The notes below the pieces were generated by a model. That model had not been told where the DNA came from. It was given only the letters and a program-made list of their open reading frames with translations, and searched no databases. From contig NC_020514.1 in assembly GCF_000347635.1 (NCBI RefSeq), positions 3,162,001 to 3,226,000 on the forward strand: DNA of 64,000 nucleotides. The letters are read 5' to 3'. The stretch is from Paraglaciecola psychrophila 170. GTDB lineage: Bacteria > Pseudomonadota > Gammaproteobacteria > Enterobacterales > Alteromonadaceae. Of the stretch, positions 55,771 through 64,000 are shown one piece after another (the stretch's first letter is position 1; each line of letters opens with the position of its first letter). Made by a program: the position numbers and the translations under genes.

Positions 55771-56220
55771 CTAAGCACCCGCTAACAAGGTCAGAAAAAC
55801 GCCTTTCATGGCAGGTTTATCTCGGCCTTCTATCTCTGCAACAGTTTCAAAGTAAAACAACATGCCCGAAGTCTTTTGTTCTGTTTTAATTAAAGTTGAT
55901 ATAAACCTTATTTTATCTCCCGCTCGAACGGGTTCAATAAATCGAATTTTATCAACCCCATAATTGAGTAACGTTTTATATGTTGGGTCGGGTTGAATAG
56001 ATTGATAAAGAGAGTTAGGCATTAGAGTGACCGTTAAATACCCGTGCGCAATAGTAGTTCCAAAAGGACTCTCTTTTTTACACCTCTGTGGGTCAACGTG
56101 TATCCATTGATGATCATTTGTGGCCTTAGCAAACAAGTCTATGTCTGCTTGCGAAATACATACCCACTCACCTACTGGTAGTTGTTCTCCCAGTGTTAAC
56201 GCTAATAATGTTTTAGTCAT
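55771..56220 (-). CDS. MaoC-like (R)-specific hydratase
   Basis: A 149-residue hot-dog fold protein. The catalytic Asp/His motif is visible in FAKATNDHQWIHVDPQRCKK and the following SPFGTTIAHGYLT. C-terminal strand: MLFYFETVAEIEG. Such enzymes hydrate enoyl-CoA to (R)-3-hydroxyacyl-CoA; substrate unknown. It is divergent from a LysR gene 141 bases away, which is the likely regulator. Confidence 0.87.
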   Translation of the reverse strand: MTKTLLALTLGEQLPVGEWVCISQADIDLFAKATNDHQWIHVDPQRCKKESPFGTTIAHGYLTVTLMPNSLYQSIQPDPTYKTLLNYGVDKIRFIEPVRAGDKIRFISTLIKTEQKTSGMLFYFETVAEIEGRDKPAMKGVFLTLLAGA

Positions 56221-56361
56221 ATTACTGTCTCCTTTGTCAATTGATTTAATAGTCTAACAAGCTTCCATATATCAATGTAATGAATATTAACTATAGCTAA
56301 ACATTGATTTAACTAATAAATAACGTATCCTGTTTGTAGATATTCCGCATAGGTACTGTTT

Positions 56362-57264
56362 ATGAATTTGCACCGTATTGACTTAAACTTGTTTGCTGTT
56401 TTTGATGCTATCTACACAGCTGGCAGTTTAACTAAAGCCGCTGATGTGTTGTGTATTACTCAACCAGCGGTCAGTAACTCCTTAGCGCGTTTACGAGAAA
56501 TGTTGAACGACCCTTTGTTTGTGAGAACTGGACACAGTATGACTCCTACTCCAGTGGCACAAAATATCATTGGGCCAGCTCGAGAAGCCCTTGGCTTGTT
56601 ACGAAAAAGCGTGCAAGAGAGTCACATTTTCGATCCATTAAAAGCAGAAAAAACCTTTAATTTTGCTTGCAGAGATTTACTTGAGGTCAGCGTGATCCCC
56701 CGTTTGCTAGGGCAATTACAAAAAAGTGCTCCTAAAATATCACTAACGAATTACGAAATGGAACGTAAAAACATTGTGTCAGCTATGGCCAGTGGCAATC
56801 TAGATTTCTATGCGGATGCTTCTTCATTTAGCGACCAGCATTTATGTAAACAAAAAATCGCTCAAGACAGGTTTGTGGTGTTGGCACGTAAAAATCATCC
56901 CTCATTATCACAAGGTATGAGCATGGATGCGTTTTTGCAGCTAGGGCATATTAACGTTTCTCACAGAAAAACCGGTGTCGGTCCAATAGACGTGGCGCTT
57001 GATAAAGCAGGAGAAAAACGCAGAGTAGTGATGCGTAGTCAGCACTTTTTAACCATCCCATCAACCTTAGTTAAAACTGATTTAATAGCTTGTATGCCTT
57101 ATCATTTAGCCAAACATTATGATTTATCTATGTATGAATTACCTTTTGAATTACCACTACTTGAATACTTTTTATATTGGCATGTAAGTGCTGACTTAGA
57201 TGATGCGCATATTTGGATGCGGGACCAGATTGCGCGAGTTGCGCATGCTTTTCATCCTGATTAG
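56362..57264 (+). CDS. LysR-family regulator, divergent from maoC-like gene
   Basis: A 300-residue LysR-type regulator. The N-terminal winged helix (DLNLFAVFDAIYTAGSLTKA, then TQPAVSNSLARLREML) is textbook, and the effector domain follows from ~90. It belongs to the group with NodD/SyrM-like starts (MNLHRIDLNLF). It probably controls the divergent hydratase. A perfect terminator follows. Confidence 0.9.
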   Translation: MNLHRIDLNLFAVFDAIYTAGSLTKAADVLCITQPAVSNSLARLREMLNDPLFVRTGHSMTPTPVAQNIIGPAREALGLLRKSVQESHIFDPLKAEKTFNFACRDLLEVSVIPRLLGQLQKSAPKISLTNYEMERKNIVSAMASGNLDFYADASSFSDQHLCKQKIAQDRFVVLARKNHPSLSQGMSMDAFLQLGHINVSHRKTGVGPIDVALDKAGEKRRVVMRSQHFLTIPSTLVKTDLIACMPYHLAKHYDLSMYELPFELPLLEYFLYWHVSADLDDAHIWMRDQIARVAHAFHPD

Positions 57265-57424
57265 TAGATAGCCATCTTTCTGCCAGTTCTGTCACACTAT
57301 TTGCTTAAGCATTCTAAACTTGAATACATATTTGAAAAAAACATACTCCTTAGGTGCTTTCGTTCCCAGCGATAACCACTGAAACATTCAATGTGAAAAG
57401 TATGTATTTTCCCTCTTTAACTCT

Positions 57425-57450
57425 AAAATAGCCTCTTTTGAGGCTATTTT
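57425..57450. terminator. bidirectional terminator after the LysR gene
   Basis: Perfect 11-bp arms, AAAATAGCCTC (57425-57435) and GAGGCTATTTT (57440-57450), loop TTTT. Confidence 0.92.
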
Positions 57451-57699
57451 ATTATGGGTTATATAAAAAACGTCCATCAAAGAGGGCACAACTTAGACTC
57501 GCAAAGACAGATTATTTGTTTCTTTATACAGACATTAACAGTGGTGAGCCTATTTTTCTGATGCAATATGCAATTATGTGAGTGTTATTTTATAGTGTAA
57601 TAGGAGGCTATTACATGCTGATAGAATTAAACGTTTTCGTTTTAGCTGTTATTTAATGAAAAACTAATTTTGTGTTTCTTATTGTTCTATTGCTGTGAC

Positions 57700-58520
57700 G
57701 CTTCGTCTGAAAATGATGCTGCGATAGTCGATGGCAGGTTAGGTTTAAGTGCTATTATAAGTGAAATTAGATAGACTAGATATTCCAACACTGAGCAAGC
57801 TAAGGCGCTTGCAATCGAAACGTTAAATACCAGACTGTCCCGCGGCAACATCAAACAACAGATACAAATCTCTAAAATAATTGGCGAATTAGAAATAGAA
57901 CTCGCCAATAATGTGGCTGCCATTGATTACGGTTCGACCGCCTTATCATTAAAAAAGAGCTTAACGGACCAAGTTTACTTATTGATATGCTCAATATACA
58001 CACAGTAATATTTCAACAAAATGGGGCGTTGTCGCAGTCCTTGAGGCGGCCGATAGTGTCATTGAGCTCTCGAAAACTTACGCTTTCATACTGCAAAAAG
58101 GGATAGCGTTGCATAACAAAGAATATATTTTTTATATACAGGGAGAATATGTTCAAGCGAATAACCACTTTTCAAAAACAAAAAAACATACCAATCCGTA
58201 GGAGACAACAAAAAACTGGTTCAATTGTTAGACGATGAGGTGGCTCGCTGGAGTGGAGATAAGTTTTTAGTCTTTTTACCAGAAACCACACTTGAACAAG
58301 GCATTCTTGCTGCTGAAAAACGCGACAGGTTGTTGAAGAACTCATAATAGATTATGTGTAACCGGGTGGCGTTAAATCGCAAAATCTGAATCTTACCAAT
58401 ACGTCCGGCGTTGCCAATGCCTGGAGCGATGATATTAGTAGTGACTTTATTATTGTCAGGGCTGATAAGGCTTTGTATGAAGGGAAATAACGGGGTAGGA
58501 AATGTGTAATTTCACTCTAA
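57700..58520 (+). pseudogene. TPR-GGDEF diguanylate cyclase, heavily decayed
   Basis: Several fragments in different frames on the plus strand match the TPR-sensor/GGDEF type: SSENDAAIVDGRLGLSAII, RYSNTEQAKALAIETLNTRL and LANNVAAIDYGSTALSLKK (TPR part), DDEVARWSGDKFLVFLPETT (the GGDEF region), and NAWSDDISSDFIIVRADKAL with YEGK at the end. Stops occur in the TPR part (TAG in SEIR-TRYS) and after ICSIYTQ; frame changes separate the rest. The active-site motif reads WSGDKF instead of RxGGDEF, so even the parent was probably not an active cyclase. No minus-strand gene is credible here. Confidence 0.65.
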
Positions 58521-58610
58521 AAATAATGGATCCGATTCAGTCTGATGTCAGATAGAAACTTAATGATGACTCTACAGTTATATTGATTGGCGGTAATATA
58601 CCCTCATACC

Positions 58611-59750
58611 CTAACGAACTATCGCGGCTGACTTAATTTGTATCCATATATAGTCGCCCAATGTTAAAGCCAGCTTGTGTAATGATCTTTGGGTCAAACG
58701 AGCCACTAAATAACTGGCTCCCACTTTTAATCGGACTAATGACATAGCAGGGTCTTGGTCATTGATTATTTCTGCTATTTGTCCTGATAACACGTTGAGA
58801 ATACTACTGTCGGTATGCGGTGTTAAAGTCAGGCTAACGTCACTGGCCAGCACACGCACTCGTTGTAGTGTATTTTGATTATTTTCAACATTGGGCAACC
58901 AGAGTTCACCACCGTCAAACTCAACGCGCATCAAATGCCAATGTTTGTCTCTTTCTATTACTTTACACTCAAGAATAGCCCCAACTTCATTACCCACGCC
59001 AAGTGGTAGGTCAGCTCTAGAAAACAGTTCTGTTATTGCTCCTTGAGCCACTACTTTTCCATGTCGCATGATCACAGCATGGTCGGCTAATCTGACTATT
59101 TCATCGACAGCATGACTTACATACAAAATAGGGATACTAAAACTGCTGCGCAGACTTTCTAAATAGGGCAAAATCTCAAGCTTTCGAGCGGTATCTAGCG
59201 ACGCCAGAGGCTCATCCATCAGCAGTAGCTTGGGTTGGCTTAATAATGCTCTGGCAATCGCCACACGTTGCCTTTCGCCACCAGACAGTTGTAGAGGATG
59301 TTTCGACAATATGCCTTCAATCCCCATCACACTGACGACTTGGTTTAATAATTCAGGTTTAGCGATTTGATTGCAACGTTTTATGGCGTAACGCAGATTG
59401 CCGCTAGCAGTTAAATGCTCAAATAGACTGGCCTCTTGAAAAACATACCCCAGGTTTCGTTTATATGTAGGGACAACCATTGAAGTATTTTGCCAAAGTT
59501 CACCATTCACCTGCAAACTGCCAAAAGCGTTTGTCTCCAGACCTGCTATACACCGCAGTAAAGATGTCTTACCCGAACCAGATTCGCCAAAAACAGCAGT
59601 AATACCCTGCCCCGGAATATTAATATCAACATCGAGCTCAAAAGTATTGGTTGCTGACTGGGCATATCCCAGTTGAAAACGCGCATGTACTCCCTGATCA
59701 GATGTTAATGGCGCATCTGAACCTTCTATTTTATCAGCCTTATCTGCCAT
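58611..59750 (-). CDS. modC: molybdate ABC transporter, ATP-binding protein
   Basis: A 379-residue ATPase. Walker [10 protein letters not shown], signature [16 protein letters not shown], Walker [13 protein letters not shown], and the C-terminal MOP/TOBE domain (~300-379) that binds molybdate for regulation. It overlaps modB by 11 bases. Order modA-modB-modC is the standard. Confidence 0.94.
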   Translation of the reverse strand: MADKADKIEGSDAPLTSDQGVHARFQLGYAQSATNTFELDVDINIPGQGITAVFGESGSGKTSLLRCIAGLETNAFGSLQVNGELWQNTSMVVPTYKRNLGYVFQEASLFEHLTASGNLRYAIKRCNQIAKPELLNQVVSVMGIEGILSKHPLQLSGGERQRVAIARALLSQPKLLLMDEPLASLDTARKLEILPYLESLRSSFSIPILYVSHAVDEIVRLADHAVIMRHGKVVAQGAITELFSRADLPLGVGNEVGAILECKVIERDKHWHLMRVEFDGGELWLPNVENNQNTLQRVRVLASDVSLTLTPHTDSSILNVLSGQIAEIINDQDPAMSLVRLKVGASYLVARLTQRSLHKLALTLGDYIWIQIKSAAIVR

Positions 59751-60435
59751 AAGTCATACCTACCGCTTTACGCTTACGCTGGAATGTATAAAGCAAAAGC
59801 AGCACCAGGAATGAAAATGCAATCATCACGCCCGATAAAGCATGCGCTTGTGCATATTCTAATGCTTCAACATGGTCGTAAATTTGCACCGACACCACTC
59901 GAGTTTCACCAGGAATACTGCCACCTATCATCAATACAATGCCAAATTCGCCCACTGTGTGAGCAAAACCTAATATGGTAGCAGTTATAAAGCCCGGTTT
60001 TGCTAGAGGTAACACCACAGTAAAAAACCGGTCTATAGGACCGGCCCCAAGAGTAGCAGCCGCCTCTAAAGGTCGATTACCAATAGCTTCAATTGCATTT
60101 TGAATGGGCTGTACTACAAAAGGCATGGAATATACCATCGACGCCACCACTAACCCCCAAAAGGTAAAAGGTAATGTACCTAGCCCTAATGCTTGAGTGA
60201 ACTGCCCTATTGCCCCATTTGGCCCCATAGCAAGTAACAAATAAAAACCTAAAACGGTGGGTGGAAGCACCAATGGTAAAGCCACTATGGCGCTCAATGG
60301 CCCTTTAAACCAAGAGCGTGTTCTGGCTAACCACCAAGCGAGCGGAGTGGCTAATAAAAGTAGTAATATCGTAACGGTAGTAGCTAGGCGCAAGGTCAAC
60401 CAGATAGTGGCTATATCGCCATCCGTAAGACTCAT
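59740..60435 (-). CDS. modB: molybdate ABC transporter, permease
   Basis: A 231-residue permease with about five membrane helices. The EAA loop is [20 protein letters not shown], followed by [12 protein letters not shown]. It starts [20 protein letters not shown] as expected for ModB and overlaps modA by four bases. Confidence 0.94.
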   Translation of the reverse strand: MSLTDGDIATIWLTLRLATTVTILLLLLATPLAWWLARTRSWFKGPLSAIVALPLVLPPTVLGFYLLLAMGPNGAIGQFTQALGLGTLPFTFWGLVVASMVYSMPFVVQPIQNAIEAIGNRPLEAAATLGAGPIDRFFTVVLPLAKPGFITATILGFAHTVGEFGIVLMIGGSIPGETRVVSVQIYDHVEALEYAQAHALSGVMIAFSFLVLLLLYTFQRKRKAVGMTYGR

Positions 60436-61229
60436 AGACTCTGCCCTTCATAGGAACTAAGCGTAACCAAATAACCGTATTCGGCGATAATCTTTTGAGC
60501 CTTATAGCTATGTATAAAATCTAAAAATGCTCTAGCACCTTGGCTTTTCTCAGCAGAGCGTAATAACACAACATCTTGCTTAATTGCATGATGCATGTAG
60601 TCAGGCACCAACCAATATGAGCCTTGTTTCACTTTCCTAGTGCCTAACAACTGCGACAATGCGACAAAGCCTAAATCCGCGTTACCAGAGCTTACAAACT
60701 GATAAGTTTGTGCAACATTTTCACCTCTTACCCATTTGGATTGAGTAGACTCGAGCAACGATAAATATTTAAGCACTTCGAGTGTTGCTGCACCATAAGG
60801 GGCTAATTTAGGATTAGCGAGTGCCAATTTATTAAACGCCCCCTCTTTTAATTTAGTTTCTATTGTATTGGCGAAATCAGACCGAGCACTCCACACAGCG
60901 AGGCGACCTATAGCATAAGTAAATCGACTATTCGCAATCACTAGGCCATCTTTTTGCAAAGCGTCTGGTTTAGCCTGATCAGCTGAAAAGAATAATTCGT
61001 AAGGGGCGCCTTGTTTAATTTGTGCATAAAATTTTCCCGAGGAACCAAAAGATATTGCTATTTGATAATCAGATGTTTTCTCAAACTCTGTGACCAAACG
61101 TTTCATGCTGTTACTGAAGTTCGCAGCCACTGCAACATGAACAGGTTTAGCCTCTGTACATAAAGTAAAAACACTAAAAACAATTAATCCAAGCCACTTT
61201 ATTATTTTCATACTCTCGGACTCATTCAC
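60432..61229 (-). CDS. modA: molybdate-binding periplasmic protein
   Basis: A 265-residue solute-binding protein. Signal peptide to about TEA-KP, then [20 protein letters not shown], the ModA start with the oxyanion-binding Ser/Asn. Other blocks are [20 protein letters not shown] and [10 protein letters not shown]. The start is ATG 61229 or, less likely, 61211 (MKIIKW). First gene of modABC. Confidence 0.93.
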   Translation of the reverse strand: MNESESMKIIKWLGLIVFSVFTLCTEAKPVHVAVAANFSNSMKRLVTEFEKTSDYQIAISFGSSGKFYAQIKQGAPYELFFSADQAKPDALQKDGLVIANSRFTYAIGRLAVWSARSDFANTIETKLKEGAFNKLALANPKLAPYGAATLEVLKYLSLLESTQSKWVRGENVAQTYQFVSSGNADLGFVALSQLLGTRKVKQGSYWLVPDYMHHAIKQDVVLLRSAEKSQGARAFLDFIHSYKAQKIIAEYGYLVTLSSYEGQSL

Positions 61230-61263
61230 TCAGAAAAACGCTAGACAATTGATTTCTGCGATT

Positions 61264-61290
61264 TTATCACAGGCCTGTTTGTTGTGATAA
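61264..61290. promoter_or_regulatory. inverted repeat upstream of modA
   Basis: TTATCACA (61264-61271) and TGTGATAA (61283-61290), 11-base spacer, 35 bases before modA. It does not match the ModE or CRP consensus. It could be an operator or a leader hairpin. Confidence 0.45.
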
Positions 61291-61501
61291 TTTTTCAGCT
61301 AATTGTGCTACAGACCCCATAAGTATTGATTAGGGAACATACAAAACCCGTATTATAATTCACTTGGCTTAATGTCATGCTCCAGCAAAAGTCAGACTTT
61401 CCTAGGGAGTAAATATAATCACCTAAGGCAACTTCAGAAGTTTATGAAACCTGCCCACCAGCTTGACTAGGTGTATAATGATTATTTAGTTCACACTTTG
61501 C

Positions 61502-62041
61502 TTAGAATGAAGAATTATCTTGGGTTAGAAACTCAAGCTCTACCTGAGTCGAAGTACGACTTAAAATAGAATTTCTATGGGGATAACGGCCAAATTCTGC
61601 AATGATAATTCGATGCTTGATCTCAAAATCTAAAGAATATTGAGAGCCGTTATCTGTGTATAGCTTCACAGCAGCACCATGAATGATTAACGACTCACTA
61701 TGCATAAATGGCATAAATAAGAAGCTTCGTTGACCTTGATTTAACTCAGCATCAGCACCGACAGAAATGGCCTCCTGAGCCAATGCTAACGCTAATGGAT
61801 CAGCAGTAAAAGACAATGCGCTGTTACGAAACATATTCCGCGAAAATTGATCTAGAACGATTATTTCTGCCAAACGTCCTTGTGCTGTTTTTCGCCAATC
61901 AGATAACTCACAACACTTTGCTGCTCGATGTATGTCTGAGAAACGTTTCTTTATCAAGTCATCAAAATAATGGTCTTTACTCCACCATTTACATGACTCA
62001 ATTTTTTCAAACCAAAAAGTGATGATATCTTGACTCGTCAT
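61502..62041 (-). CDS. DUF924 family protein
   Basis: A 179-residue all-helical protein. It has the family features: ITFWFEKIESCKWWSKDHYF at the start, RLAEIIVLDQFSRNMFR, and FLFMPFMHSESL. Function unknown; the fold is TPR-like. It is a single gene between modA and the sigma-factor locus, 46 bases from the DUF6768 gene. Confidence 0.88.
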   Translation of the reverse strand: MTSQDIITFWFEKIESCKWWSKDHYFDDLIKKRFSDIHRAAKCCELSDWRKTAQGRLAEIIVLDQFSRNMFRNSALSFTADPLALALAQEAISVGADAELNQGQRSFLFMPFMHSESLIIHGAAVKLYTDNGSQYSLDFEIKHRIIIAEFGRYPHRNSILSRTSTQVELEFLTQDNSSF

Positions 62042-62087
62042 TTACTTGCCTTTTCAAATCATTGCCGCATCTTGAAATCAAACCACG

Positions 62088-62462
62088 TTACTTTTGATAA
62101 GACTCAGCTAAAAAAGAGATTTGTAATGCTACACGTTTAACTTCACGTATCACCGATAATCGATTTAGCTCCATAAAAAACCATATACGGGCAATAGCAA
62201 ATGCAACAACTGTTGACAATGTACCTGCAAGCCAATTGATTTTTAAACCTACATCTACCTCCTTTACCAAATGACATGCACAATAAAGGGCAAACCCTGC
62301 AAATATTAATTGTAAGCTAACCACCACTGCAAAGCTTAAACGAAAAGTACCTTTAAAACTTTGCCCAATTAATTGCAATGAATTGGCTTGTTCTTCTGAA
62401 AACTCATGTGCGGCCTCATCATCTTTTAATGCTTCGAGTATTTTTTGATTTATATTTTTCAT
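62088..62462 (-). CDS. DUF6768 membrane protein, probable sigma-factor partner
   Basis: A 124-residue protein with two membrane helices (~40-62 and ~72-94) and charged ends. The end IARIWFFMELNRLSVIREVK is the DUF6768 signature. Such genes regularly follow ECF sigma-factor genes and may be membrane anti-sigma or partner proteins. Its ATG overlaps the TGA-type end of the sigma gene by four bases (62459-62462). Confidence 0.82.
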   Translation of the reverse strand: MKNINQKILEALKDDEAAHEFSEEQANSLQLIGQSFKGTFRLSFAVVVSLQLIFAGFALYCACHLVKEVDVGLKINWLAGTLSTVVAFAIARIWFFMELNRLSVIREVKRVALQISFLAESYQK

Positions 62463-63013
62463 AAGATTTCTCCCATTTGACTATTTTGTATTAGTTTTCT
62501 TGATTGATGCAGGCTAGACTTAATGGTCCCTGTAGGCATAGCTAACAAATCGTTTATCTTAAGCATGCTAAATCCTTCTAGATAATGCGGATGCACAAGT
62601 TGATATAGCTGCAGCTCCAACCCACTCAACATTTGTTCAAAGTGAAAATCTTCTGGCCCATTATGCAAGGTTGCTTGGCAGCATGTACATCCTGAAACTT
62701 CACATATTCATTACATAGCTTATCTTGCTTTTGCTTTTTCCAAATGATGACAACGTCCTTGTTTTGTACTAATTTGGTACAACCATTTAATAAAAGAACC
62801 CAGATCTTTTAGTTTACGGATGGTTTTACTGACTGCTTCGAAGGTATTTTGTACTGCATCTTGTGCTTTTTGTTCGTCACCTAACTCTCGAGAGGCATAA
62901 CGTAATAACTTGGGATACCAAATTTTCATCAGTTGTTGTAATGCGTCGGCACAACCCAATTGGCAGTTCACCACTAACCATTCTGATAAAATGTGTTGAT
63001 TATTTCTTTTCAT
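62459..63013 (-). pseudogene. ECF-like RNA polymerase sigma factor, broken
   Basis: Region 2 is intact from ATG 63013: CADALQQLMKIWYPKLLRYA, DEQKAQDAVQNTFEAVSKTI and IKWLYQISTKQGR. Region 4 reads from ~62668: LSGLELQLYQLVHPHYLEGF and TGTIKSSLHQSRKLI. Between them (62668-62720) the frame has stops, while a neighbouring frame gives DKLCNEYVKFQDVHAAKQP, which fits the linker. Two compensating indels would explain it. The usual partner (DUF6768) is intact and overlaps. Expected role: a specialised envelope or stress sigma factor. Confidence 0.78.
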
Positions 63014-63108
63014 AACTTAAAGTCGTAGTAAAGTTGAAAGGGGTTCAGAACATTGGGCGAAAATTGTTAATAAAGTATACTCAATATGTAAGGGTCTGAA
63101 GATTATGG

Positions 63109-63588
63109 TTACTTGGTATGTATGCAATGCACATGTTGGTCAAGTAACTTAGCCCAGTGATGATCATAACCGTGTACGGCTAACGTTGGCACTTGGTATT
63201 GTTTGACTAAGGATTTGTAATCATTTGCCCAAGCAAATATGCCACCGTATAAATTCCTTACATTAGAAAATCCAGAGGCTATGAGTTTCTCAGCTATTTT
63301 TTCGCTGCGCACTCCTATTGAGCAATACACCACTACATTTACATTTTTGGGCACCTCAGACACCTTGAGCATACAAAAATCATTATACCCTACCCACTTT
63401 GCAGCAGGTAAATGGCTAATTTCGAATTCGGCCGCTTCGCGGCTATCGAGTATTAGCCAAGCAGACCCGCCACTAATAGAATCAGCCAACATGTCGCAGC
63501 TAATAACAGCAACAGAGCCTTGCAACATTTTCTTTAATGCCTGTTCTATTCTAACTGACACAGGAGAGCCAGGTTGTGTCACATTCAT
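63109..63588 (-). CDS. rhodanese-domain protein
   Basis: A 159-residue rhodanese. The catalytic loop is VVVYCSIGVRSEKIA with the active-site Cys. Other family parts are LILDSREAAEFEISHLPAAK and NLYGGIFAWAN. The C-terminal 30 residues (AVHGYDHHWAKLLDQHVHC) are a His-rich extension with a final Cys. It overlaps creA by four bases, which suggests coupling. Sulfur transfer or redox role, substrate unknown. Confidence 0.88.
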   Translation of the reverse strand: MNVTQPGSPVSVRIEQALKKMLQGSVAVISCDMLADSISGGSAWLILDSREAAEFEISHLPAAKWVGYNDFCMLKVSEVPKNVNVVVYCSIGVRSEKIAEKLIASGFSNVRNLYGGIFAWANDYKSLVKQYQVPTLAVHGYDHHWAKLLDQHVHCIHTK

Positions 63589-64000
63589 AAGGTAGAGGTA
63601 TTAAACTTGTTATATGCTTGAGTACCCCACAATGGAACAGTTGAAAGGCTATGTTTAAAACTGCCTGACGTTTCTTTAGTGGAGTAAGACACATACATCA
63701 ATGTTTGACTTTGTTGATCATACACACGACGAATCTTCATGCTTTTGAAAAAGATACTTTTTGATTTTTTAAACACCACATCACCTGATTTTGATTTATC
63801 AATAGCAGCAATCATGGCTGATGTTATTTCGCCTGTTTGCCGGCATGAAATAGAGCTATCAGAAGGATCAGACAAACTAAGATCCGCTTCTATACTGGCA
63901 ACATGGCAAGTCACACCCGTGACAATAGGGTCAACCAAAGTATTTAACTTGATATCCTTCGTAGTAAAAGCTCCAAGAGAGATATCACCCACTTCATTTT
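63585..64000 (-). CDS. creA: CreA family protein, 5' end outside window
   Basis: The C-terminal ~138 residues of CreA, a periplasmic protein of unknown function. The frame runs to the window edge, reading NEVGDISLGAFTTKD at its start there. Markers: PIVTGVTCHVAS, SDSSISCRQTGEI (a Cys pair as in the family), GDVVFKKSKSIFFKSMKIRR and VYDQQSQTLMYVSYS. Internal GTG 63992 is not the start. It overlaps the rhodanese gene by four bases. Confidence 0.9.
   Translation of the reverse strand, partial: NEVGDISLGAFTTKDIKLNTLVDPIVTGVTCHVASIEADLSLSDPSDSSISCRQTGEITSAMIAAIDKSKSGDVVFKKSKSIFFKSMKIRRVYDQQSQTLMYVSYSTKETSGSFKHSLSTVPLWGTQAYNKFNTSTL

Noticed and set aside
57687..57923. 78-residue minus-strand frame
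   Set aside because: It is antisense to the decayed TPR-GGDEF fragments, which explain the region better.
61264..61290. ModE site or CRP site at modA
   Set aside because: The palindrome has neither the ModE core nor CRP spacing; kept only as an unassigned inverted repeat.

Overview
The window is chromosomal DNA of a marine, probably cold-adapted gammaproteobacterium of the Alteromonadales, most like Glaciecola or Paraglaciecola. The evidence is AT-rich sequence, proteins of Alteromonas/Shewanella type, the gene order purF-cvpA-dedD-folC-accD-truA, the rimP-nusA-infB-rbfA-truB-rpsO operon, and a secreted ice-binding-like (DUF3494) protein with a PEP-CTERM tail. Genus is inferred from recollection of families, not from a search.

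Layout. 1-9.3 kb is an accessory region: a dead IS110-type element with a structured flank, then remnants of six toxin-antitoxin (TA) modules (Doc, HigBA, two ParE/ParDE, CcdAB, VapBC) around pilW and miaE. Only VapBC looks fully intact. A diverged second copy of the miaE 5' end marks an insertion scar. 9.4-22.5 kb holds the ice-binding-like protein, a beta-propeller/PHP metallohydrolase, an asparagine synthase, a lone Cache sensor, a VOC-fold protein with a divergent LysR regulator, ubiG (frameshifted) and a Yip1 membrane protein downstream of a perfect FNR box. 22.5-32.4 kb is the conserved purF-truA block followed by the GlrK/QseG/GlrR-type two-component system and an EF-hand protein.

32.8-38.1 kb is a Fur-boxed ferric-iron ABC operon (fbpABC) that continues into a FAD oxidoreductase and a TerB-like gene; a perfect 15-bp inverted repeat covers the fbpB start codon. 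38.6-41.9 kb is a partner-switching module (REC-PP2C-kinase regulator with two frameshifts, plus STAS antagonist), then yciH and a double-receiver protein. pheA follows, with an intrinsic terminator between its best promoter and its start. 43.2-44.5 kb is decayed DNA where pnp would normally follow rpsO. 44.6-52.1 kb is the translation operon and two identical initiator tRNA genes. 52.3-64 kb carries phhB, a large TonB-dependent receptor behind a 7-bp tandem repeat, a MaoC hydratase with divergent LysR gene, a decayed TPR-GGDEF gene, modABC, a DUF924 gene, a broken ECF sigma factor with its DUF6768 partner, a rhodanese and the end of creA.

Two themes recur. Regulatory palindromes and hairpins are frequent and often sit where they could control a neighbour (fbpB, pheA, the rimP leader, the TonB receptor). 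Many frames are broken by one- or few-base indels, some in genes normally conserved (ubiG, pilW), so either the assembly carries indel errors or the genome is decaying; the nonsense mutations in the TA/IS region point to real decay there.
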